From: an uncultured Acidobacteriota bacterium | Lineage (GTDB): Bacteria > Acidobacteriota > Terriglobia > Terriglobales > Acidobacteriaceae | Assembly (NCBI GenBank): GCA_903832475.1 | Contig: CAILBQ010000561.1 | Coordinates: 1-5,327 of the forward strand | Length of the DNA stretch: 5,327 nt | Direction of reading: 5' to 3' | Shown here: in pieces, positions 1-4,949 of the stretch | Numbering within the stretch: the stretch's first letter is position 1 | Layout of the letters: each line of letters opens with the position of its first letter | Notes under the pieces: generated by a model | The model's input: only the letters and a program-made list of their open reading frames with translations | What the model was told of the DNA's origin: nothing | Database searches by the model: none | Position numbers and translations under genes: made by a program

Positions 1-2
1 GC

Positions 3-224
3 CCCGGCTATATCGACACTCCTATGTGGGACGAGTGGCTGTCATCCTCACCTGATCCTGAGAAGCTTGCCTCAGACACCGTCGCGCTCCATCCTCTTGG
101 CCGCCGCGGTCTCCCGAGCGACGTTTCCCAGGCCGTGGCGTATCTTGCCGGCCCACAATCAAGCTGGGTCACCGGAACGCACCTGGTCATTGACGGCGGC
201 CTCACCATTCGTGCTCATCCATAG
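3..224 (+). CDS. Short-chain dehydrogenase/reductase (SDR), C-terminal fragment cut by window edge
   Basis: The last 73 codons of a classical SDR oxidoreductase are visible, and the reading frame is open to the left edge. The fragment begins with PGYIDTPM, the family's proline-glycine segment after the catalytic Tyr-x-x-x-Lys, where the Thr contacts the nicotinamide. It then has the substrate-lid region (MWDEWLSSSPDPEKL), the usual LGRRGLPSDVSQAVAYLAGPQSSWVTG helix-turn region in pieces, and the C-terminal VIDGG hallmark. It ends with a TAG stop. Such enzymes are soluble NAD(P)-dependent dehydrogenases of sugars, polyols, hydroxyacids or 3-oxoacyl groups. The cofactor site and catalytic residues lie outside the window, so neither substrate nor cofactor can be assigned. 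It is on the same strand as the regulator and zinc dehydrogenase downstream, suggesting a shared catabolic locus (inference). Family call is secure; the precise function is unknown. Confidence 0.9.
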   Translation, partial: PGYIDTPMWDEWLSSSPDPEKLASDTVALHPLGRRGLPSDVSQAVAYLAGPQSSWVTGTHLVIDGGLTIRAHP

Positions 225-305
225 ACAAGGAATGAGAAAGGCCTGAAGTTCAAGGGGGAATGGAAACAGAAGAGCGAAGATCCCGCGCCATATTCTGCTC
301 CTTCT

Positions 306-335
306 TTGGTACGAAAAGCGAAATTCCAATAGAAT
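306..335 (+). promoter_or_regulatory. Possible sigma-70-type promoter for the PocR-AraC regulator gene
   Basis: TTGGTA at 306-311 (4 of 6 matches to TTGACA) and TAGAAT at 330-335 (5 of 6 to TATAAT) are separated by 18 bp. They lie in the 215-base gap between the SDR stop and the preferred regulator start at 440, which would give a leader of about 100 bases. This is a consensus match by eye only. Acidobacterial promoters are poorly characterised, and the gap could instead be transcribed from the SDR gene upstream. Apart from this and the ribosome binding site, I see nothing else definable between 225 and 439. Confidence 0.25.
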
Positions 336-425
336 TCTCGCGTCGATGTTGGTTGCAGCAGTTTTTCCAGTATTCAGGCGCCCTGCCTCCGGCCTATCAT
401 GGCACATCCCCACCTGCAAACTTGC

Positions 426-430
426 GGAGG
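426..430 (+). promoter_or_regulatory. Ribosome binding site deciding the start at 440
   Basis: GGAGG sits nine bases before the ATG at 440. The alternative upstream ATG at 260 has only a GGGGG run ending one base before it, a spacing too short for normal initiation. The protein encoded between 260 and 440 has no family resemblance, while recognisable sequence begins after 440. The choice therefore falls on 440. Confidence 0.7.
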
Positions 431-439
431 CCGGAGCGC

Positions 440-2395
440 ATGAAAAAGTCGAAATCGGCATTGGGCGGAACACTCAAACAGGAATTCAAGAAGGATCTTG
501 AGCTATTCGAGAATTTCCTGGTGATGCTGAACAACTCCAGTCCTATCCGCAACGTGGAACTGATGTGGGCCGAGGACCTGGATCTGTTTGAGCCAACCCA
601 GCGCCCTCGCGTCACTACTGGCGACGCGCTGGTGCAATTGCAGCCCGCGCGAACACCGGGATCTGGGGAACTTGATGGGCCGGGAAGAACTTCTCCCAGC
701 CCCAGCACGTATTTCTGCGATCTCGTTCACGGTTTCGGAAGCCATGAAGAGCAGACCTGTGGCCGCAGCGACAAGCCTGCTCGCGAACGCTGCCGCGCCA
801 CCGGACGCAGCCAGGTGTACCCGTGTCATGTCGGACTGACCGACATTGCGGTGCCGGTCAGTTGCGAAGGCCGCTATATCGGGACGCTCTTCAGCGGCCA
901 GGTTCTCACGCACGAGCCCACAGCGCAAGGCTTCGCTTTCGTGAAGGCCGCGCTGGAAGGGCAGCCGCACATCGATATCGTCAAGCTTGAGGAGGCTTAC
1001 TACCGCGTGCCGGTTGTGACCACGGCCCAACTGGCGGAAATGCTGCGCGTGCTGGAAGTCTTTGCCCGCTACCTTGCCAATGCCTGGAAGCGGTTGGAAA
1101 TCATGAGCGATTTCCAGCGGGTTCGCGAGCGCGAACTGGCTCTCGATCGTCGTCAGCTTGCTGAAATGCTACTGGCAGGGCAGTTGAATCACGGACCTGA
1201 AAGCAATATCGAAAGTATGCGTGCCTTGGCGTTGAGCGTAGGACTGGATCGCCTTCCCGACCGCGTTCTGGTGATGCGACTTCAGACGCCGGCTTCTGAG
1301 ATCGGCGAACTGGAGACTCCGCACGAAGACGCAGAGCGTACCGCGGCCATCGGCAACCACCTTACGTTTGCGCGTATCGCGCATCTCATCGAAGACCGCT
1401 GCCGCAGTTGGCCCAACACACTGGCCATGGTCGTAACTCCGGGCGAAATCTGTATCTTCACGGCACAGAAGGCCCGCACCCCCAGTCACGAACGCATCCT
1501 GCTTGAAGAGATGGCGCAGGGGTTGCTGCGTACCGCCCGCGCTCAGGGCATGACTCACGCGCGGGTCGGCATCTGCGGTCAGCATCATGTCTCCGCCGAA
1601 CTGCTGCGCGCCTATCACGAAGCGTCCTCGGCTCTCGATGGCGGCCACTCGACGGTCAACTGGTTCGACTCGATTCCCGGACGCCAGCAGCAACCAGTTC
1701 AAGCGCTTGCCAGCGTGCTCAAAGCGCTGCAGGCCGCCGAACCCGCGGCGATCACCAGTGCGGTGCGGGAATTTCTTGCCGCCGCCGCGCCCACCACCAC
1801 CAGCATCGCCCAGCTCCAGCAGGCACGCGGCCTGCTCACCTGGGCCTGCGAACACTTGGCTCGCGAACTTGCTACCCTGGGCACCAGCGTTGCCGCGATT
1901 AGCTCCGCGAAAGAGAGCGCGGTGCAAGTGATCGTTTCCTCTCCTAGCTCGTTTGCCATGGCTGAAGCGTTCCGCGGATTTGTCGACTCCATGCGCCAGC
2001 AGGTTATGCAGCTCTTCAGCCAGCGCGAAGAGAAGATCGTGCTCGAAACGCAGCGGCTGGTACGCGAATTAGGTCCGGAGAAAGTCACTATCCAGGACAT
2101 TGCGCGCGACCTTAAACTTTCCGCCGGCCATCTCGGCCGCGTCTACAGCCGCACCACCGGCCACACTCTCGAGGAGTATCTGATTCGCCAGCGCCTTGAA
2201 ATGGCGCGCCGCCTGCTGCTCGATCCGCGACTGCACGTTGCTGAAGTCGCCGATCGTTGTGGATTCTGTAACCCGGCCTACTTTGCGTCTGTGTTCAAGA
2301 AGTACATGCACTGCACACCGCGTGCATTTGCCAGCCAGCCGCAGCGCTGGGGCTCGGTGCAGCCCATGACGGCCATGCTGGACCGAGCTGGATGA
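440..2395 (+). CDS. PocR sensory domain-containing AraC-family transcriptional regulator
   Basis: A 651-residue cytoplasmic one-component regulator. Residues about 35-215 form a PocR-type ligand-binding domain, with the signatures YFCDLVHGF, YPCHVGLTDIAVPV and GRYIGTLFSGQVLT, and cysteines at 93, 107, 118 and 129. Residues about 220-250 are a charged helix (probable coiled coil). Residues about 265-405 resemble the degenerate GGDEF-like module found in YesN/CdaR-type regulators (LPDRVLVMRLQ, ARVGICG, LRAYHEASSALDGG) and lack a GGDEF active site. An Ala-rich helical linker follows. Residues 545-635 are a full AraC DNA-binding domain with two helix-turn-helices (VTIQDIARDLKLSAGHLGRV; HVAEVADRCGFCNPAYFASVF, closing with the typical TPRAF). 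PocR domains are known or predicted to sense small hydrocarbon derivatives such as propanediol. The gene lies 33 bases before a zinc dehydrogenase and after an SDR, so it probably activates polyol or sugar oxidation genes (inference). An ATG at 260 would add 60 residues but is poorly supported. There are no membrane segments. Confidence 0.92.
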   Translation: MKKSKSALGGTLKQEFKKDLELFENFLVMLNNSSPIRNVELMWAEDLDLFEPTQRPRVTTGDALVQLQPARTPGSGELDGPGRTSPSPSTYFCDLVHGFGSHEEQTCGRSDKPARERCRATGRSQVYPCHVGLTDIAVPVSCEGRYIGTLFSGQVLTHEPTAQGFAFVKAALEGQPHIDIVKLEEAYYRVPVVTTAQLAEMLRVLEVFARYLANAWKRLEIMSDFQRVRERELALDRRQLAEMLLAGQLNHGPESNIESMRALALSVGLDRLPDRVLVMRLQTPASEIGELETPHEDAERTAAIGNHLTFARIAHLIEDRCRSWPNTLAMVVTPGEICIFTAQKARTPSHERILLEEMAQGLLRTARAQGMTHARVGICGQHHVSAELLRAYHEASSALDGGHSTVNWFDSIPGRQQQPVQALASVLKALQAAEPAAITSAVREFLAAAAPTTTSIAQLQQARGLLTWACEHLARELATLGTSVAAISSAKESAVQVIVSSPSSFAMAEAFRGFVDSMRQQVMQLFSQREEKIVLETQRLVRELGPEKVTIQDIARDLKLSAGHLGRVYSRTTGHTLEEYLIRQRLEMARRLLLDPRLHVAEVADRCGFCNPAYFASVFKKYMHCTPRAFASQPQRWGSVQPMTAMLDRAG

Positions 2396-2418
2396 CAAGA
2401 AGTTCAAAAAGAAAGTTC

Positions 2419-2423
2419 GAGGA
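2419..2423 (+). promoter_or_regulatory. Ribosome binding site of the zinc dehydrogenase
   Basis: GAGGA lies five bases before the ATG at 2429, in the 33-base gap after the regulator's stop codon. The gap is too short for an obvious separate promoter plus terminator, which supports co-transcription of the two genes. Confidence 0.65.
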
Positions 2424-2428
2424 AAACG

Positions 2429-3421
2429 ATGCGAGCTCTGGTGTACACCGCGCCTTTGCAAGTGGCGATCGAAGATCGGCCTCGTCCGCAGGCCGCGGAA
2501 GATGAAATCGAAATTGCCATTGCCACTGCCGGCATCTGCGGCTCTGACATCTCCGGCTTTCTCGGCCACAGCCGCCGCCGCATTGCACCTCTGGTTCTGG
2601 GCCACGAACTGGTCGGCCGCCGCGTCGACGATGGTCGTCGCGTGGTCGCCAACCCACTCGTCAGTTGCGGCCACTGCTCCGCATGCAAGAGCGGGGCGCA
2701 GAATCTTTGCCCCACCTGGCGGCTGCTGGGCATGGACCAGACCTCCGGCTGCTATGCCGAATTTGTCTCTGTCCCGGCGGCCCAGGTCTACCCCATTCCC
2801 GATCATCTTCCCGACACGCGCGCGGTGCTCGCTGAGCCGTTGGCGAACATCGTTCACCTCTTCCGCCTGGCGTCGCCGCAGCCTTTCTTTCGCATGGGCA
2901 TCGTTGGCGGAGGCACCATGGGAGCGCTCGCTTTGCTCACCGCCCTTCGCCTCGGGGTCCGGGATGTGCTGGTTGAAGACGTCAGTGAAGTACGGCTCGA
3001 TGTCGCTCGTTCGATGGGCGCTACGCTGGCTGCCAACGTTTCGACTGACGACGGCCGCAGCCAGGCGAAGGAATTCGCCGGTCATGGACTGGATTTTGTT
3101 CTCGATGCCAGCGGCTCCGATTCCGCGCGGCAGGCTGCCTTTGATCTTTGCCGACCCGGCGGCACCGTCATGCTTCTCGGCATGGCGAAAGAGCGCAGCG
3201 AAATCGACTTCGTCACCAGTATCCGCAAAGAGCATCGCGTGATGATGTCCTTCGCTTATACCCCTGTCGACTTTGAGCGCTCGCTCTCGCTTCTCATCGC
3301 CAACGAAATCGACCTGACTCCGTGGACTGTGGAGATGCCTCTTGAACAAGGCCAGGCCGCCTTTGACAGGATGACCAAGTCGCCAGGAGATACGCTGAAG
3401 ATGCTGCTGCGCGTGTCGTGA
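2429..3421 (+). CDS. Zinc-dependent medium-chain alcohol/polyol dehydrogenase (MDR, sorbitol/threonine dehydrogenase type)
   Basis: A 330-residue soluble enzyme expected to oxidise a secondary alcohol, such as a sugar alcohol, sugar or diol, to the ketone with NAD+. The N-terminal GroES-like domain carries the catalytic zinc ligands: Cys37 in GICGSD, His59-Glu60 in LGHE, and Glu136 in LAEPL. It also has the complete four-cysteine structural zinc lobe, Cys80, 83, 86 and 94 (CGHCSACKSGAQNLC). The Rossmann fold starts at about 156 with GIVGGGTMG (Gly160-x-Gly162-x-x-Gly165). Asp184 in the VEDVSEVRLDVARSMGA segment sits where an acidic residue selects NAD over NADP. DASGS and GGTVMLLGM follow as in relatives. 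At 330 residues it is slightly shorter than the usual 340-350. It follows the PocR-AraC regulator closely and was probably transcribed with it. The family is secure. The substrate is not determinable; sorbitol, galactitol, threonine and butanediol dehydrogenases all share these features. Confidence 0.93.
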   Translation: MRALVYTAPLQVAIEDRPRPQAAEDEIEIAIATAGICGSDISGFLGHSRRRIAPLVLGHELVGRRVDDGRRVVANPLVSCGHCSACKSGAQNLCPTWRLLGMDQTSGCYAEFVSVPAAQVYPIPDHLPDTRAVLAEPLANIVHLFRLASPQPFFRMGIVGGGTMGALALLTALRLGVRDVLVEDVSEVRLDVARSMGATLAANVSTDDGRSQAKEFAGHGLDFVLDASGSDSARQAAFDLCRPGGTVMLLGMAKERSEIDFVTSIRKEHRVMMSFAYTPVDFERSLSLLIANEIDLTPWTVEMPLEQGQAAFDRMTKSPGDTLKMLLRVS

Positions 3422-3482
3422 ACGCGCGAACCGCATCCAGCCGCCTGAATCAAACGGGCTTCAGCGCGATCGCCTCATCGCG

Positions 3483-3506
3483 TGCTTCGAAAACGAATTT
3501 GAAGCA
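3483..3506. terminator. Hairpin in the convergent gap, possible weak terminator
   Basis: TGCTTCGAA (3483-3491) and TTTGAAGCA (3498-3506) can pair over nine positions, one of them a G-U wobble, around a 6-base loop. The hairpin lies 61 bases after the zinc dehydrogenase stop, in the 137-base gap where two genes converge. On the + strand it is followed by the T-rich but interrupted TCTTTCGTCTT; on the minus strand no T run follows. It may end + strand transcripts, but it is a weak candidate. Confidence 0.35.
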
Positions 3507-3558
3507 TCTTTCGTCTTGCAAATAGGATCGGGATCGATAAGTTGATGAGACGCGACCC

Positions 3559-4101
3559 TTAGGCGATGTCTTTGCCATCTATTTGCGAATACCACGTCTC
3601 CGTGCTGATCGAGTACATGCTCACATCGATAGCTTTCGGTCCCCACACGATGTCGTGCGTATAGACAAAGCCCACGCGCTCGAGCAGCTTGCGTGAGTTG
3701 TCGTGCCCCATGCCATGGCCGGCGACAATCTTCGCCAAGCCTAGCGTATCGAAACCATACTCGAGTACTGCGCGCAAAGCCTCCTCTCCGAGCCGAAGCC
3801 CCCAGGCGGACCGCATGAGATTCACGCCCACTTCGATGATCTTTGCATCCATCGACCAAGGCCGCAGACCGGCACATCCGACGAATTCGCCGGTCTCGCG
3901 CAAGAACATCGGCCAGTACTGCATTCCGCAACTGCTTTCTCGCTCACACTCTGCTAGAAGTCGTTCGCGCGCCTGTTCCGGGCTCATCGCGCCGCCGAAA
4001 AAGCGTGTCACGTCTGGATCGCACCATAGGGCTTCAGCAAGCGCGGTATCCTCCTCGGTCCAGCTCCGAAATGTCAGTCGGGCAGAAGATAAGCCCTTCA
4101 T
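3559..4101 (-). CDS. GNAT family N-acetyltransferase, RimJ/RimL-like
   Basis: A 180-residue single-domain protein expected to transfer an acetyl group from acetyl-CoA to an amine on a small molecule or a protein N-terminus. It has the RimJ/RimL-style order: ARLTFRSWTEEDTALAEALW at the N-terminus, a GEFVGCAGLRPW strand pair around residue 71, the acetyl-CoA-binding loop at WGLRLGEEAL (100-109), and the HDNSRKLLERVGF segment (133-145) in which Asn135 is usual for the family. The loop has Arg103 where many members have Gly or Ala, a tolerated variation. The start at 4101 is chosen because GGAG lies seven bases before it and family similarity begins there. A longer frame to 4488 would overlap the TetR gene almost entirely. 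It lies 70 bases downstream of the TetR gene on the same strand with no clear terminator between, so the two are probably co-transcribed. The substrate is unknown. Confidence 0.88.
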   Translation of the reverse strand: MKGLSSARLTFRSWTEEDTALAEALWCDPDVTRFFGGAMSPEQARERLLAECERESSCGMQYWPMFLRETGEFVGCAGLRPWSMDAKIIEVGVNLMRSAWGLRLGEEALRAVLEYGFDTLGLAKIVAGHGMGHDNSRKLLERVGFVYTHDIVWGPKAIDVSMYSISTETWYSQIDGKDIA

Positions 4102-4108
4102 TGAGGCA

Positions 4109-4112
4109 CTCC
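4109..4112 (-). promoter_or_regulatory. Ribosome binding site of the acetyltransferase
   Basis: Reading the minus strand, GGAG precedes the ATG at 4101 by seven bases (TTGGAGTGCCTCAATG). This fixes the start inside a much longer open frame that extends leftward into the TetR gene. Confidence 0.6.
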
Positions 4113-4171
4113 AATTCTTTCTCTGTGCTTCATTCGACTTGTCGGCACCGCATCGCGACACAACCGGCGGC

Positions 4172-4798
4172 CTATTTGTGTTGTTTGCGCGTCGTGCCGG
4201 AGGATCGATTCTTCGAGGCGCGCGAACCGGCGATGAGAATATCAACGAGACGTCGTGCGCTCGGCTCCCATCCCGGCAACGATGTGGTGTGAAAGACGCC
4301 GATAAGGGCGCGAAGAAAGTCTTCAGGTTTGGTTTCCGGGCGCAGATCGCCGCTGTCGATGGCACGCTGGACCGATGTGAGGAAGGCTGAATGAATGAGG
4401 GAGCGGGATCCTTCCAGCAGGCGCATCGAGCCGCCGGCGACGCTGTCCATCGCCGGGAGGATAAGCATTTTGCTGTCAACATGGGCAATAAACAAGAGCA
4501 TCCAGGCGCGAAGCGCGTCTATCGGCGGCATGGTTGCGGCAAAGCGCTGTTCGGCGGCCGCCAGCTTTTCGACCTCATTGCGGTAGACCGCTCCGATGAG
4601 ATCGTCGCGCGTGGGAAAGTGGCGATACAGTGTGGCGTTGCCGACGCCGGAAAGGCGCGCGATTTCATCCAGGCTGGCAGCGGCGCCGTCGCGCGTGAAT
4701 ACATCTTTGGCCGCGGCAAGAATGCGCTCACGATTTCGTTCCGCGTCGGCGCGCGGCTTGCGGGTAGGCGGAGGTGGAGCGAGCTTCTTTCTGGACAC
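4172..4798 (-). CDS. TetR/AcrR family transcriptional repressor with SbtR-like C-terminal domain
   Basis: A 208-residue dimeric one-component repressor. A basic, proline-rich leader (KKLAPPPPTRKPRAD) precedes the TetR DNA-binding domain, residues about 20-67: RNRERILAAAKDVFTRDG, then the helix-turn-helix SLDEIARLSGVGNATLYRHF and the FPTRDDLIGAVY closing helix. Residues about 85-190 are the all-helical ligand and dimer domain, similar in style to SbtR-like C-termini (ALRAWMLLFIAHVDSK, LRPETKPEDFLRALIGVF); the ligand is unknown. The start is taken as GTG at 4798, with GGAAA upstream. An in-frame GTG at 4834 would add 12 residues, but it lies inside a 15-bp palindrome that looks like the repressor's operator. 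The gene is divergent from an SDR and followed by an acetyltransferase. TetR proteins typically repress their own gene and the divergent neighbour. That pattern fits here and is inferred from layout. Confidence 0.92.
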   Translation of the reverse strand: MSRKKLAPPPPTRKPRADAERNRERILAAAKDVFTRDGAAASLDEIARLSGVGNATLYRHFPTRDDLIGAVYRNEVEKLAAAEQRFAATMPPIDALRAWMLLFIAHVDSKMLILPAMDSVAGGSMRLLEGSRSLIHSAFLTSVQRAIDSGDLRPETKPEDFLRALIGVFHTTSLPGWEPSARRLVDILIAGSRASKNRSSGTTRKQHK

Positions 4799-4810
4799 GG
4801 AAATATTTCC
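4799..4810. repeat. Perfect 12-bp palindrome at the TetR start codon
   Basis: GGAAATATTTCC is self-complementary over all 12 bases and abuts the preferred GTG start at 4798. On the minus strand it contains the likely ribosome binding site (GGAAA). A perfect 12-bp palindrome is expected about once in 5 kb by chance, so function is uncertain. It is unrelated in sequence to the GC-rich operator pair nearby. Confidence 0.4.
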
Positions 4811-4825
4811 AAAAAATCGTGCAAC

Positions 4826-4840
4826 CGGGGACACTCCCCG
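4826..4840. promoter_or_regulatory. Probable TetR operator, copy 1
   Basis: CGGGGACACTCCCCG is a perfect inverted repeat with 6-bp arms around a 3-bp centre (CAC). The same arms occur again 30 bp to the right. The site lies 28-42 bases upstream of the preferred TetR start and spans the alternative GTG at 4834. The size and symmetry suit a TetR dimer, and the position suits autorepression. Confidence 0.78.
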
Positions 4841-4855
4841 TTTATCTTACTTATG

Positions 4856-4870
4856 CGGGGACTATCCCCG
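4856..4870. promoter_or_regulatory. Probable TetR operator, copy 2
   Basis: CGGGGACTATCCCCG has arms identical to copy 1 with a different 3-bp centre (CTA). Both copies are followed by GTTT on the + strand. The start-to-start distance of 30 bp is close to three helical turns, so both sites face the same side of the DNA. It lies just before a TATAAG at 4874-4879 that could be the -10 element of the divergent SDR, so binding here would block RNA polymerase. Confidence 0.78.
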
Positions 4871-4873
4871 TTT

Positions 4874-4879
4874 TATAAG
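4874..4879 (+). promoter_or_regulatory. Possible -10 element for the divergent SDR gene
   Basis: TATAAG matches TATAAT at five of six positions and lies immediately after operator copy 2. The hexamer 17 bp upstream (TTATGC, 4851-4856) is a poor -35 match, so the call rests on the -10 and on the operator's position. The leader to the ATG at 4950 would be about 65 bases. No convincing promoter was found for the TetR direction; TAAGAT on the minus strand (4844-4849) is a weak -10 candidate between the operators. Confidence 0.3.
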
Positions 4880-4938
4880 GCGCAGGCCCGGATGTCAACC
4901 TTGACGCGGCCTCCGATGCTCTGCGCCGACAACAACCG

Positions 4939-4944
4939 AAGGAG
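4939..4944 (+). promoter_or_regulatory. Ribosome binding site of the divergent SDR
   Basis: AAGGAG lies five bases before the ATG at 4950. It is the strongest ribosome binding site in the window and fixes the start. Confidence 0.75.
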
Positions 4945-4949
4945 TCAGC

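Noticed and set aside
590..720. Possible frameshift in the PocR domain, because residues about 50-90 look atypical
   Set aside because: The frame remains open, the flanking motifs (TTGDALVQLQPARTPG and YFCDLVHGF) lie in one frame, and the parallel frame has no better match. Divergence explains it more simply.
2069..3436. Minus-strand open frame of 455 codons opposite the zinc dehydrogenase and the end of the regulator
   Set aside because: It is antisense to two clearly recognisable proteins, has low-complexity Arg/Ala/Gly/His-rich content with no family resemblance, and is the kind of long shadow frame expected in GC-rich coding DNA.
3466..3473. Palindromic octamer GCGATCGC in the convergent gap
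   Set aside because: A single copy of a GC-rich octamer is expected by chance in this composition; there is no sign of a repeated element.
3689..4390. Plus-strand open frame of 233 codons opposite the acetyltransferase and TetR genes
   Set aside because: It is antisense to two real genes, spans the gap between them, and is Ser/Arg-rich with no family signature.
3559..4488. Longer acetyltransferase reading frame starting at 4488
   Set aside because: The added 129 codons lie almost wholly within the TetR gene in another frame and show no family similarity; a good ribosome binding site supports 4101.
4901..4906. TTGACG as a -35 box for the divergent SDR, part of the small inverted repeat GTCAA-CC-TTGAC
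   Set aside because: No -10-like hexamer lies 16-18 bp downstream, and the 5-bp arms are short enough to occur by chance.
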